64,000 bases of DNA from Pogonophryne albipinna (GCA_028583405.1 JAPTMU010000117.1:253001-317000); one strand, 5' to 3'; positions 1-13,041 are shown, counted from the stretch's first letter. The notes: generated by a model not told the origin, from the letters alone. Numbers and translations: made by a program.

Positions 1-123
1 TTTAACGTTTTTTAAAAATAGTTCTGTGTTTTTTTAATTTTTGTTTTACTTTTATGTACGCACCATGACACCAAGTCAAATTCCTCGTACGTGTCAACCT
101 ACCTGGTGAAAAACCTGTTTCTG

Positions 124-790
124 ATTCTGATAACAAATAGTACTCTGTTACAAGTAAAAGTGTACTCAAGTATCTGCATCAAAATATACTTAAAAGTACC
201 AAAAGTGCTTGTTATGTGCAATGGCCCATTTCAGAGTCATATATATTAAATGACTTGATTTTCATTAATTATGCATTAATGTTCATCCCAGCTGTTGAGA
301 AAGAGCTCATTTTGAAACCGCTGATGGATATTTTAACCTATATTATATGCCATTGTTTATTTCTTAGTTGATTTCTATTTTATATTAGTTAATAACCTGA
401 ATGGAGATGGTCTATTTTCTTGAAGGGTGCGTTTTAAATGTGTCTGTTTACTTACAGCGGTGGGAGAAGATATCTTACTTAAGTAAAAGTAGAGATAACA
501 AATAGTACTCTGTAACAAGTGAAAGTCATGCATTCAAAATACTTAAGGGCAAAGATATCTGCAGCATCAAAATAAACTTAAAAGTACCAAAAGTAGAAGT
601 GCTTATGATGTCAGAGTCATATATATTAAATGACTTGATTTTGATTATTTATGCATTAATGTGTTCATCCCAGCTGTTAAGAGCTCATTTTAATGACCTT
701 TAAAACGGCTGATGTATATTTTAACCTATATTATATATGTCATTGTTGATTTATTTTTTATGTTAGCTAATAACCTGAATCTGTAAAGTA
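124..790. repeat. Duplicated AT-rich dispersed-repeat segment
   Basis: Two related blocks of about 300 bp (124-420 and 493-790) share the same order of short motifs: ACAAATAGTACTCTGT, a TTAAAAGTACCAAAAGTG stretch, a CATATATATTAAATGACTTG stretch and ATAACCTGAAT. The second block follows a CAGCGGTGGGAGAAG-type sequence that resembles the end of fish hAT MITEs rich in AAGTA motifs. No gene is seen in 1-1,620; the open frames there are short and unsupported. Confidence 0.55.
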
Positions 791-1623
791 CTTATGTGTG
801 ACAATTAATGAAATTAGACTTCCAAAATGTAGTATAGTTGATATAAAGTATCAAAAAACTAGAATACCAAGGTGAATTACGTCGACTTTAAGCACAGTAC
901 TTCATTACATGTCCCCATTCCTTTGTGCACCATAAAGCATGAACACCGTGTCCACAGGAAGAAGACGGAGAACACACGAGTTGAGCAATCTGTGTGTGAG
1001 GAATTATTAGCTTATCGTTGCCGTTGGTTCAAAAGTCAAGGGTGAGTCCTCCGCTCAAAGTGTAACAGCGAGAGCTAGCTAGTATCGTGTACGAACCTCT
1101 GTAGTAAATATGAACACACATTAGAGCAGGCTCTGCCCCTCAGCAGAAATATTAACAATCTGCAGATGTTTCTCTCCTTTCTGTGAATAATGCAGGCGGC
1201 TAACTTCTGAAGGACACTCAGATGATTAGGCTTCAGTTAGACAGGTTGCTGTGCTGATGTACAACTTATCAGGAGCTGTGAGTAAAAGCAGCATTAGCCT
1301 CGCTGTAGGAGAGTTAATGATAATGATCATTTTGAGGTCACTTTGCAAAGTCAATAACATGCCAAAAATAGTGACAAATGCCTGCTTTAAAAAAAAAGAC
1401 CAAACTGACGATTTGAAGTTTTTATTTCCACATAAACTTCTTGTGTTTATATGTACTCACTGTATGGTGTTACAATTTAAACAAGATATCCCAGTGAATT
1501 AAGTTTTGTACACTTAACTGTGTACATATTTAACATTTTGGTTGCAATTGACTTTTACCTTACTTAAGGGAGACCTAAATATCTTTATAAAAACTAAATA
1601 ACCCACTGTATATGTTGTAATTA

Positions 1624-2872
1624 GGGCTGCTCAATTAATCGTATTTTAATCGCGATTATGGCTTAGAACGATTACGAAAACAACGTAATCGAAATAAAAC
1701 GATTTTTTTTTTATTATTATTACTTATTCAGTTGAATTCTACTTAAAGTTCAGGGTCATCAACTGTTAAAAACATACTGTTCAAATGTTTTCATCCAATA
1801 AATTGATGTTTTCAAAGTCAATGAATAATCACATTTAATAATCGTAATTATAATTATTGTTTTAATATACATAATTCTAGATTTGTATCGTTGTTATATA
1901 CTTTACAATGTGCACATTTGTACTATATATATATATTTGTATTCAATTTCTTTATCTTTTCACCCTACATTTTTATTTCACCCCATTTTTTGCAAATGTT
2001 TCCGTAAACTTCATGTTTTTATAAATTATTTTATTTTAAAGTAACTGTGACAAACTGAATTTTCCTCCTTCATGAATTTCGTATTTTAATACTGAAAAGT
2101 AGAAGTAAGGAGTTAAAAGTCGGCCTCAAAACATTTTCCTTTGCAACCACTGGACTAAAATAACGGATTACATTTTCTCGTTTCGTAACTAGGCAGAAAA
2201 ATAAGTTTTCTTAAGTGTCCAATAGAAACAAGCACAGCTTAAATGTATTGGAAAGTGATTATGTAGAGCTTTTCTGAAACCCAAACTCACTCCTGGTATA
2301 ATAATCTCAGTGATCTGTCCGTTCATATTAACCCACTCTGAGCCCCCCCCCCCCCCCCTCCCGTCACTCTGGCCCGTTAAAGCGATCAGTGCTTAATGCC
2401 CTCTCCGAAATGAGCTTTGATCTCGTTAGCGCGACACAAAGCCTCTTTACTGCCAACGATAGGACAAATCGGCTCTGAGAGAGAGAGAGAGAGAGTTATC
2501 AACTGTACACAGAGTGGACCGCACCGCTGCCTCCGGGGGAAGAAGCATCCATACTACAGAGAGACGGGAAAGATAGGAGGAGGAGACAGGAAGGAGACGA
2601 GGAAGGAAAACAAGAGATGACACAGAGGTGGATCTGGGGGGGGGGTGACAGAAGCATTGAAATCGAAATAAGCTCAATATTTCTTAAAGGGGCCGTATGA
2701 TGATCATTCTCAGGATGACATTAGTGATAAGTGTCTCCACTGAGACAGGTTTATTTGCTTAAAGGACCATGTGTCTTGAAAAACACACATTATTCTGCAT
2801 TAGAGAGACAGAGAATATATGAAACGGAATAACACTAAAGTTGAATGAAGTATATTTATTCAAATACTGTTC
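1624..2872. other. Non-genic AT-rich stretch with a MITE end and simple repeats
   Basis: At 1,624 a TAGGGCTGCTCAATTAATCG sequence followed by AATCGCGATTATGG resembles the end of a known type of fish hAT MITE; its other end was not located. The rest holds poly(T), a C-run at 2,343-2,358, a (GA)n run near 2,477-2,495 and a G-run near 2,635-2,645. 2,752-2,872 is homologous, in inverse orientation, to 38,258-38,370, so it is old flank shared by two copies of the next element. No gene is supported. Confidence 0.4.
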
Positions 2873-2876
2873 TTAA

Positions 2877-5440
2877 AGAGTCCTTTCCTGCTGATGTTCA
2901 GGTGTATATCAGTATGTAGTGTCTCTACTTTAAAGAGTCCTCTCCTGCTGATGTTCAGGTGTATATCAGTATGTAGTGTCTCTACTTTAAAGAGTCCTCT
3001 CCTGCTGATGTTCAGGTGTATATCAGTATGTAGTGTCTCTACTTTAAAGAGTCCTCTCCTGCTGATGTCCAGGTGTATATCAGTATGTAGTGTCTCTACT
3101 TTAAAGAGTACTCTCCTGCTGATGTTCAGGTGTATATCAGTATGTAGTGTCTCTACTTTAAAGAGTCCTCTCCTGCTGATGTTCAGGTGTATATCAGTAT
3201 GTAGTGTCTCTACTTTAAAGAGTCCTTTCCTGCTGATGTCCAGGTGTATATCAGTATGTAGTGTCTCTACTTTAAAGAGTCCTCTCCTGCTGATGTTCAG
3301 GTGTATATCAGTATGTAGTGTCTCTACTTTAAAGAGTCCTCTCCTGCTGATGTTCAGGTGTATATCAGTATGTAGTGTCTCTACTTTAAAGAGTCCTCTC
3401 CTTCTGATGTTCAGGTGTATATCAGTATGTAGTGTCTCTACTTTAAAGAGTCCTCTCCTGCTGATGTTCAGGTGTATATCAGTATGTAGTGTCTCTACTT
3501 TAAAGAGTCCTCTCCTTCTGATGTTCAGGTGTATATCAGTATGTAGTGACTCTACTTTAAAGAGTCCTCTCCTGCTGATCTTCAGGTGTATATCAGTATG
3601 TAGTGTCTCTACTTTAAAGAGTCCTCTCCTGCTGATGTTCAGGTGTATATCAGTATGTAGTGACTCTACTTTAAAGAGTCCTCTCCTGCTGATGTTCAGG
3701 TGTATATCAGTATGTAGTGTCTCTACTTTAAAGAGTTCTCTCCTGCTGATGTTCAGGGGTATATCAGTATGTAGTGTCTCTACTTTAAAGAGTCCTCTCC
3801 TGCTGATGTTCAGGTGTATATCAGTATGTAGTGTCTCTACTTTAAAGAGTCCTCTCCTTCTGATGTTCAGGTGTATATCAGTATGTAGTGTCTCTACTTT
3901 AAAGAGTCCTCTCCTGCTGATGTTCAGGTGTATATCAGTATGTAGTGTCTCTACTTTAAAGAGTCCTCTTCTGCTGATGTTCAGGTGTATATCAGTATGT
4001 AGTGTCTCTACTTTAAAGAGTCCTCTCCTGCTGATGTTCAGGTGTATATCAGTATGTAGTGTCTCTACTTTAAAGAGTCCTCTTCTGCTGATGTTCAGGT
4101 GTATATCAGTATGTAGTGTCTCTACTTTAAAGAGTCCTCTCCTGCTGATGTCCAGGTGTATATCAGTATGTAGTGTCTCTACTTTAAAGAGTCCTCTCCT
4201 GCTGATGTTCAGGTGTATATCAGTATGTAGTGTCTCTACTTTAAAGAGTCCTCTCCTGCTGATGTTCAGGTGTATATCAGTATGTAGTGTCTCTACTTTA
4301 AAGAGTCCTCTCCTGCTGATGTCCAGGTGTATATCAGTATGTAGTGTCTCTACTTTAAAGAGTCCTCTCCTTCTGATGTTCAGGTGTATATCAGTATGTA
4401 GTGTCTCTACTTTAAAGAGTCCTCTCCTGCTGATGTTCAGGTGTATATCAGTATGTAGTGTCTCTACTTTAAAGAGTCCTTTCCTGCTGATGTCCAGGTG
4501 TATATCAGTATGTAGTGTCTCTACTTTAAAGAGTCCTCTCCTGCTGATGTTCAGGTGTATATCAGTATGTAGTGTCTCTACTTTAAAGAGTCCTCTCCTG
4601 CTGATGTTCAGGTGTATATCAGTATGTAGTGTCTCTACTTTAAAGAGTCCTCTCCTTCTGATGTTCAGGTGTATATCAGTATGTAGTGTCTCTACTTTAA
4701 AGAGTCCTCTCCTGCTGATGTTCAGGTGTATATCAGTATGTAGTGTCTCTACTTTAAAGAGTCCTCTCCTTCTGATGTTCAGGTGTATATCAGTATGTAG
4801 TGACTCTACTTTAAAGAGTCCTCTCCTGCTGATCTTCAGGTGTATATCAGTATGTAGTGTCTCTACTTTAAAGAGTCCTCTCCTGCTGATGTTCAGGTGT
4901 ATATCAGTATGTAGTGACTCTACTTTAAAGAGTCCTCTCCTGCTGATGTTCAGGTGTATATCAGTATGTAGTGTCTCTACTTTAAAGAGTTCTCTCCTGC
5001 TGATGTTCAGGGGTATATCAGTATGTAGTGTCTCTACTTTAAAGAGTCCTCTCCTGCTGATGTTCAGGTGTATATCAGTATGTAGTGTCTCTACTTTAAA
5101 GAGTCCTCTCCTTCTGATGTTCAGGTGTATATCAGTATGTAGTGTCTCTACTTTAAAGAGTCCTCTTCTGCTGATGTTCAGGTGTATATCAGTATGTAGT
5201 GTCTCTACTTTAAAGAGTCCTCTCCTGCTGATGTTCAGGTGTATATCAGTATGTAGTGTCTCTACTTTAAAGAGTCCTCTCCTGCTGATGTTCAGGTGTA
5301 TATCAGTATGTAGTGTCTCTACTTTAAAGAGTCCTCTCCTGCTGATGTTCAGGTGTATATCAGTATGTAGTGTCTCTACTTTAAAGAGTCCTCTCCTGCT
5401 GATATTCAGGTGTATATCAGTATGTAGTGTCTCTACATGT
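2877..5440. repeat. 57-bp minisatellite array, about 45 copies, with higher-order structure
   Basis: The unit is 57 bp, starting TTAAAGAGTCC and containing TGCTGATGTTCAGG and GTATATCAGTATGTAG. Because 57 is 19 codons and the unit lacks stops in one frame on each strand, both strands show spurious frames of about 870 codons. Variant units (a TGACTCTAC variant at 3,547 and 4,801; GATCTTCAGG; a TTCAGGGGTA variant) recur in the same order at an offset of 1,254 bp, which is 22 units, so part of the array has been duplicated as a block. Confidence 0.93.
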
Positions 5441-5824
5441 CTCCATGCTTTAATGTTCAAAAAGCTCTTTATCATTCTCATACTGCCTGTGCTGCAGCAC
5501 CTCTTTTCACCCTCTGTCTGAAACCAGAGCCCAGTCTGCTCTGATTGGTTAGCTAGCCGGCTCTGTTGTGATTGGTCAACTGCTTAGATATGTCCCGCAT
5601 CCTTAGCCTATCACGTACAATGTGTTGGACCACTAGCCAATAGGTGCGTGACTGTTACATAGTGATGTCATTATGGTCCAAAACTTTAAGGATTTAAGCC
5701 TTTGCAGACCATTTACATGTCAAATAAAACTATATAACTCACCACATGAAAGGAGAGCCATGGGCCTACATATAGTATACTACAAACTTAACAAAAGAAA
5801 AAAAAAAATTGGTACAGGCCCTCT
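2877..5824 (+). mobile_element. TTAA-flanked MITE with internally amplified terminus
   Basis: The element lies between TTAA at 2,873-2,876 and TTAA at 5,825-5,828. It starts AGAG(T) and ends GGCCCTCT, as in TTAA-targeting (piggyBac/Kolobok-type) non-autonomous transposons. The right part (5,480-5,680), with the GCTGCAGCACCTCTTTTCACC motif block and repeated ATTGG motifs, is matched in reverse by 36,302-36,467 plus 38,212-38,253. The left part is replaced by a 57-bp tandem array that resembles the element's own first 57 bp. It has no coding capacity. Confidence 0.7.
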
Positions 5825-5828
5825 TTAA

Positions 5829-6676
5829 AAATGACCATTTAAACATATTTTTAATCAAAATGAGATGAATGCAAAAATGTCCACATCCTTCCAATATCGT
5901 AATCAAGATATCAGTCGTAAAATCGCAATCAGGGTTTTTTCACCACATCTTTCAGCTCTATTTGAGTGGATTGAAAAAGAGGAAGATAATCAAAGATGGC
6001 AGGAGAGGGAGGGGGGGGGGGGGAGAGAGCTGGGACAGTAGAGAGAAAGAGTGGAAGGGGGGGGGAGGGGTCTATATCACTAAAAAAGCCTGTGAACCGG
6101 AGTCAATTAGCAATCTGGAAAAACGCTTGGGGGAGACATCAGAGGACAGCTAGAGGGTACTGGGGTGTGTGTGTGTGTGTGTGTGTGTGTTGGAGGGGGG
6201 AATCTGCGGTTTGTATGAGGCACGAGCAACAAAAGGGGGAGGAGGCTGCACTCATTTATTATTACAGTCCTGATTTACAGTCAGACAGGAAGGTCGGCAA
6301 TCTACAGCTCTCAATGGAGATAGTATGGTAATAGGGGTGGAGTGGGAATGAGTCCTAGAACACGGGAATGAGTTAGCATTTTAGCGCTTCATAAAGTTAA
6401 CCTGTCACAAAGTCAAAATGTGTTTTTTGTTAACTGCCTGAAATAGAATCTGTGGTTAACACAAGCTGAAGATATTTCACATTTTGTTCTACAATAACAA
6501 AAGCTTATTTTTCTACAATATTCCAAAATCCAATTGGCTTTTTGTCAAGAGAGCGCTTGCAAAACTACCTTACTTCATCCCTGCATATCTCTATTGTTGC
6601 GTTGCATTAAACTATAAGGAGCATCCCATTTACATGACATGTTATTTAGTTGATGATTCTATCCAAAGTGACTTAT
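5829..6676. other. Non-genic stretch with G-rich and (GT)n runs
   Basis: This stretch contains purine-rich and poly(G) runs at 6,005-6,070 and a (GT)n run at 6,164-6,190. No splice-consistent exon or RNA gene was seen. 6,600-6,676 (ACATGACATGTTATTTAGTTGATG and ATCCAAAGTGACTTA) matches the first half of a common fish dispersed repeat whose second half resumes at 7,372. Confidence 0.4.
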
Positions 6677-6680
6677 TTAA

Positions 6681-7367
6681 AGTGGACCTATCATGCTATA
6701 TTTGAAACATATATTGTAGGGCCATACCTATACAAAACATGTCTCAAGTTTTTTGCTTAAAATACCAAACAGTTCCCCCGTTGTAGCCACGCCTCATACT
6801 GCTCACACCCCTCTGTTCCAGCCCTGTTAGAGAAACACGGATCTTGGGTCCTTAGCTTGAAAAAAAAAAAAAGAGGAGGCGGAGCTAATGCCTGATCAGA
6901 ATTCTACCGGAGATAAAGTTAAATTCTGCTGTTATAAAACGCCATCCTGTTCTAAACCACATCAAGGATTATTTCTGAAACAGTATGGAGCTCAAATGCT
7001 TTTTCTCAGGTTTATCACAAGGTGAGTTCCTTTTTTTATTTCCTGCTTTTTAAACACATGTGCTCTCCAGTACAGGTTAGCTCTGAGTGTTAGCAAGGCT
7101 TGCTAATGTAAACAAAGACGAGATTACATCCAAAACACGTCAGACATTGTTTCTGATAGCAACTTTCTGTGGGTCCGCCGCCGATTTGACGTCAGATAGG
7201 CAGCAAATCTGTATCCACTCGTTGTACACCCGTTTTTAAAAGATTTGGGTACGGAGGAAAAGAGAAGAGGGTTTTATTTTCTGACGCTGCGTGAGTTCCC
7301 CGACGCACCGGGGACATATTTATGTATAAAAGACATCACAAAGTGCATTTTGCATGATAGGTCCCCT
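6681..7367. mobile_element. TTAA MITE family 1, copy 1
   Basis: This 687-bp element is flanked by TTAA (6,677-6,680 and 7,368-7,371). Its ends are inverted: AGTGGACCTATCATGC on the left, GCATGATAGGTCCCCT on the right. It shares its interior with 23,352-24,004 and 58,653-59,303. It interrupts an older dispersed repeat (6,600-6,676 joined to 7,372-7,447), so it is the younger insertion. Non-coding. Confidence 0.85.
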
Positions 7368-7371
7368 TTAA

Positions 7372-7447
7372 ATGCCTCCGGGAGCAACTTGGGGTCAAGT
7401 ATTTTGCCCGAGGACACTTCAACATATGGGGATCAAACCACAAAAAC
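7372..7447. repeat. Second half of a dispersed fish repeat split by the MITE
   Basis: GGAGCAACTTGGGGTCAAG, TTGCCCGAGGACACTTC and GGATCAAACCAC are the usual order of motifs in a widespread fish repeat. The preceding half ends at 6,676. Recognition is from memory of the family. Confidence 0.5.
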
Positions 7448-7855
7448 TCTCATTGTTAGTATACAACAATACCCCAAGCCACAATCGCCCCAGAAACCAC
7501 ATCCCCTGAACTCCTCTTCCTCATCTCGAGCAAAGCAGCGAGACATTTCCATGTGACTACCGCGACTGCATCAGCCCTCAATGTCATCTTCTATTTTATT
7601 TACCCTTTTGCCTTAAGTGTTATTCCACCATTCAGAGCCTACCTCCCCCCCCCCCCCCCACCCCAGTCAACTGATGGTGTCATCTCCCCCATCCATCACT
7701 TCCCTCTCCTCCGTTATCACTCTCCCTGATGGATGCAAAGTAATCCTTCTGATTCCCTTTTCTTGTCCCCTATCTCCTTGCTTCCATCCTTCATTCCTCC
7801 TCACATGAATCCATCAAGCCCGCCACATATTCCTGGTATGTTGTCCCTACTGTAC

Positions 7856-8152
7856 TTAGTGCTGCAAAATGAATCAAATCTTTATCCAAATCGCAGTTAG
7901 TGCAGTATTTTATAAATGCTAAACATTTGAAAATATCTGAATGAAGTATTGTGGAGCTGCAGAGAAGCCCTGGTAGTCTACAGACTTGTTTAAGACAGAT
8001 TCTCTTCACACCATGATATTTTTTTATACATTTTTTGATAAAAAATATCGATATTATATTGATAATTTCAATAACAATAACTCCTAATATCCCGAATGAA
8101 ATCACAAATGCAATATCCATTAACATCCTCACAATTTCCAAATCCAGCAGCC
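7856..8152. mobile_element. Probable hAT MITE with TAGKGCTGC ends
   Basis: The left end reads TAGTGCTGCAAAATGAATC and the right end CCAGCAGCCCTA, an imperfect inverted repeat, with the ATATCGATATTATATTGATA-like interior typical of a fish MITE family. Boundaries are approximate and no target duplication was proven. Confidence 0.5.
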
Positions 8153-9414
8153 CTACATATTATCCCTCAAGGCCATATGTCCGAGTCTCTTCCTTTTCCA
8201 TAGGAAACTCAAATATGGTCCTCTTTGTCCTGCACCTCCTCCCCCCTTTTCTCCTATGTGCATCACCTTCCATCCATCAACTCTCCCCCCATCTCCCTGC
8301 ACAATCCTCCCCCTCATATTTCCACCGTGACCCCCCGATGCCCAGCGATCAATACGGCTGATGGGCAGCGAGATCCCCCCCCCGTGCCACGCTGCTCATT
8401 GTCACATCATCTTTGCTGGTGGGCTGTAACCTTTCCCCATCATCAGCATCCACCCCAAGCTGAGCATTATACCAGGGACCCTTTTTTGTGTGTGTCATTG
8501 CAGTAGGTCAGCCTCACAGCCAATTAAAAGCATTTCCCCAGTTCCCTCTGGATTCAATTACCTGCAGATGACCTCAAACCGTGCCCTTCCTCTACTGTAA
8601 GCGCCGTTTTCCCTGCACTAAAAACACCAAACGTCAGCTAAAATGTTCCCTTTTCGTGCTGCTGGATTAAGGACACTTGAAAGCATGTGTAGGTGTAGGA
8701 ATGATGCGCGCCGTGTGAGGAATAAAAAGCGATGGATCCAGTCAACGGGTTTACTGTAATACACACAGATTAGTACGGTGGAGGCGGTTGACGCTGCCTC
8801 AGCAGTCGAGTCATGAAAGCAGGGGAGACCTGTGTTAAGGAGGGCCCCCCTAGAGCCCCCTTCCCCAAAAAAGGCTCTGTTCTTTGTCTTTCACGTGGGG
8901 TGACCCCTCCCCCAATCCATGTCTGCCTCTCTTTTTAACACCTAGCGACAATCAAAGAAGGAGGGGGGGGCCATAGGTAGATAGATTCAAAGGCAGTGTG
9001 AATTATCATCACAAGTCTGGGTGATTTCATACATAAGAATGAAAGAAAAACACCAAGAGAAGGAGAGGGCTTACTTTCTGGAAGACATGCATGATGAATG
9101 GTCTGTCATGGCAATGGAGCCTGTATCATATTACCTTTGTCTGGCTTCTAGCAACTGCAGCCTCACACTTTGTACGTGTGTTGTTCAGAATCTATCACAA
9201 TTAAAGGATTTTCCATTTGCTGCAATGATGCATGATTACGTTGTTGATGAGTGGGGGAAAGAAAAGGACGTGGGGGGGGCTGTCAAAACATTATCATCAC
9301 TCCCATGCTGATGCCTGGGAACAAAAGCTTTGACTGGAGAAGGAGAAAGGGGAGGGTAGATGATACTTTGGGGGAATAAATGCACACATGGAAGCTTAAT
9401 AATTGCACTCTTAC
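8153..9414. other. Presumed first intron/intergenic DNA, no feature recognised
   Basis: Apart from C-rich and G-rich short runs (8,378-8,385; 8,966-8,974; 9,270-9,280) nothing is recognised. If the exon at 9,415-9,624 is real, this stretch belongs to its first intron on the minus strand. No second exon of that gene was identified between 1 and 9,400. Confidence 0.35.
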
Positions 9415-9624
9415 CTGCCCAATGTCGACCACAGTGGTGCCGTCTATCCTGGGTCTTTTGCACTCCGCACCCGGTAGGTCCGTCAGGGCAGCCGCTGTCT
9501 GGGCGTCGGGCTCCGGGTCTCCTCGCTTCATCCCCCGGACAGAAGCTCCCGGACCCCCGGTCGTGTTAGCGAGGGTCCCGGCTGCTGTATCAATGTCTCT
9601 CTCCATTACCCCCCGACTAACGGG
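9415..9624 (-). CDS. Unidentified first coding exon (nuclear-type N-terminus)
   Basis: On the minus strand an open frame in GC-rich DNA ends at a strong donor, CAG|GTAAGAG (exon end 9,415), after codons for VVDIGQ. I put the start at the ATG with the best context (G at -3 and G at +4), which begins MERDIDTAAG at about 9,606-9,624; upstream in-frame ATGs up to 9,687 are possible. The peptide of about 64 residues is Ala/Gly/Asp-rich and has the basic cluster ECKRPRIDG, which looks like a nuclear localisation signal. I do not recognise the protein. The exon ends in phase 0 and later exons must lie upstream of coordinate 9,400 or outside the window; repeats fill that stretch. Confidence 0.45.
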
Positions 9625-9689
9625 CAGCATTATAGAAGCAACGTCGGTCGACATTAACATTGGACGGCAAGACAGTCCTCCAGTCAAAA

Positions 9690-10440
9690 AACAAACAAAC
9701 GTGTATTTCTATACCTTGATATAATCACAATGGATCCCCCTAATTTACATCAATAATAATAAGCAGCTGGTTCTTCTTTTTTTTAATTCCCAACTTCAAT
9801 GCTGAACATTATGACTCTGGCGCATTAAGTAGAAAAAAGAGTTTAAATAAAAAAAACGACGTGACCTATTTTTGAATATATGATCACACGTCTTACTCTT
9901 GGATGCCTGACAAGCTAATTAGCTAGCTAACTAGCATGCTAGCATTACATTCCGCTAGCTCCCTTTATAAATGTAGCACCGTTGCCAAAGATAGAAAACG
10001 TTGGGAATTAGCTTAGCGGGATACTTCTCCTTAAGCGAAGTAAAGCAGTCGTTTTTCCTCCTCTTCGTCGATCAATTAATGTGTTTTTTTGTTGGTAATA
10101 AACCCCTCTGTTGTTCCTTGGTCTCCAGTCCCTTCTTATCGCACCGTGGTCTGCTCTGGATGTGTCTTCTTGGCTGCGGACGAACACCGTTTCCTCTGCT
10201 CTCTGAGTCCCCGGTTGGTTGTGTGAGGGAGCCCCGGTGAGCTGTTCCAGGGTCAGTTTGTCGGCGGAGGCTCTGAGCAGAGAGGCGGGCGGTGAGAGGA
10301 GGCGGGCTGATCTGAGGTCTGTGTTTCCTCCGTCTCCTTCTCCTACTTTTTTTTCCACGATTCCCAGAGAGACGCCCCCCTCCTCTTCCTTTATTCTCAC
10401 GTATTTCAACATGTTAGTATTTTTCTGTTCATAACACAGC
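9690..10440 (-). promoter_or_regulatory. GC-rich 5' region of the minus-strand gene (putative promoter/5'UTR)
   Basis: 10,130-10,400 is locally rich in G+C and CpG in otherwise AT-rich DNA and lies 0.5-0.8 kb upstream of the unidentified first coding exon. This fits a promoter or an untranslated first exon. No TATA box was identified. The short open frames inside are not supported as genes. Confidence 0.3.
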
Positions 10441-11438
<998 letters not shown>

Positions 11439-12229
11439 GAGGTGTCTTACATTTTTTTGAAGTGCAGTAAAGCAAGGCAAGTTTATTTCCATAGCACATT
11501 TCAACGAGGCAATTCAAAATGCTTTACAAAAATAAATATTAAGACTAAGTGCAACAGAAACACATTATAAAATACATTAAAAACAGTCATTAAAAAGCCA
11601 AGATATTCAACTAGAACACATATTTTGTCTGATTTTAAAGACATGTATTGTTGTAGTTGTATAGGATTTCCCGTTCCATCGGCCTACATCCTGGTAACAT
11701 AGATGAATATTGTGCAGACACGGTTTTACAGTTTGCTAGCTAATTTAATTACCCGGAGCCTCTGCTGGCACGTTGTGTTTTCACATGACAGCTCATGTGT
11801 TAACTCTGTTTTCTGGGGAACACCCACTCGATCAAAGAGCATTAATAAGGTGTGAGGGTGACCTGTGTCATGTGTTCATCGCACCAACACACTGCTGGAG
11901 AAACACACCTCTTAAGTGTTCACACCTACAGGAGATATGAATAGATGTAGGGGGAAAATACAAGTGTTTTACAAGTCTATACTTTCTAAAAACATAAATA
12001 CCATCCCATGTATTTTGGCATTTACATTTCATGTAGTTTTGCACACTCTTTATTTACTTAACCCTTGTGTGGTGTTCATATTTTTGTTACTCAGCCAGTG
12101 TTCGTGGGTCGCTGCCTTTTTGGGCTTCAATTCAACACAATCAAACTATTTGATGTTAAAATAGCATATATGGTTAATATTTGCCCTTTTACATTTCTTA
12201 GATCACATTAATGAATTAAAGTGCTACTT

Positions 12230-13041
12230 GTTTTTTGCCCGCTGACCGGCTGGTCCGGTGGCTCGTCTTTTTTTTGCTGATGCTCAATCTCATCCTCTTC
12301 TTCAAATCACTGTCAGACTCAGAATTCTCAGAAATGTGATCTTCACATTCTGAAACACCTTCCTCTTCCTCTACATCAGGGGTGTCAAACTCAAATACAC
12401 AGTGGGCCAAAATAAAAAAATGGGTACTAGTGGAGGGCCGGACTGGTTCAATGTTTATTGCAGAACTTATTGAAATGAACTTATTGCACATATTAAACCT
12501 GGAACTAACAAAGCTTAAATGATTGCCTATAAAAACAACATTAAACATTAAATAATCAGTTGCATTCATTTCTTATGGCTCTATCTGCAGCTTTTCCAGA
12601 GTCAGTTCTTATGATTACATTTTCCCACAGGCCAACAACAGCTTCAACAAAACTATTTCCCTCAAAGAACAAACCAAACATGCCCTGTTGTCGTGAGAAA
12701 GAAAGTGCAGAAGGAAGCATCCATTAAAGTCAGTGTGCTGCTCTGTGATGCTAGTTCAGATACTTGGCATCTCATCTTGGGTGCAAGGTCATCAATGTTT
12801 GGGCTCAGGCTCTGAGCTGAGGAGACCCTCAGGATGGAGTGAAGGTGTGCGTGCAATATACCGGCGGGCCAGATCTAATAGGAATTAGAAATTATCCTGC
12901 GGGCCGAAATTAAATCCACCAAGGGCCTGATTTGGCCCCCGGGCCTTGAGGTTGACACATGTGCTCAACATCATCATCAAATGGTTCTCTCTCTTCCAAA
13001 ACCATTTGCAAGGCCCTCTGAGCAGAGAATATTTTGGCCAT
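12230..13041 (-). pseudogene. piggyBac-type transposase N-terminal fragment, interrupted
   Basis: On the minus strand an ATG at 13,041 opens MAKIFSAQRALQMVLEE followed by an acidic stretch ending DDDVE. After a nested hAT MITE the acidic region resumes (VEEEEGVSECED, then SENSESDSD) and runs into basic SISKKKTSHR. An acidic, Ser-rich N-terminus after a short helical start is usual in piggyBac/PGBD transposases. The frame then stops and the DDD catalytic domain is missing. Assignment rests on this N-terminus and on the TTAA-flanked inverted ends. Confidence 0.65.
12377..12963. mobile_element. hAT MITE nested in the piggyBac element
   Basis: 587 bp. It begins CAGGGGTGTCAAACTCAAA and ends in the inverse (CTTGAGGTTGACACATGTG). 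The flanking 8-mers CTCTACAT (12,369-12,376) and CTCAACAT (12,964-12,971) match at 7 of 8 bases, as expected of a hAT target-site duplication. GGGCCGGAC and GGCGGGCCAGAT blocks inside are typical of this fish family. It splits the acidic domain of the transposase fragment. Confidence 0.85.

Noticed and set aside
2860..5521. Two open frames of about 870 codons on opposite strands.
   Set aside because: Both come from the 57-bp array (19 codons per unit without stops). They have perfectly periodic peptides on both strands and lie inside a transposon.
7245..7556. 103-codon frame with plausible composition.
   Set aside because: It spans the end of a TTAA MITE and the following dispersed repeat; related MITE copies at 23,880 and 59,190 show the same sequence.
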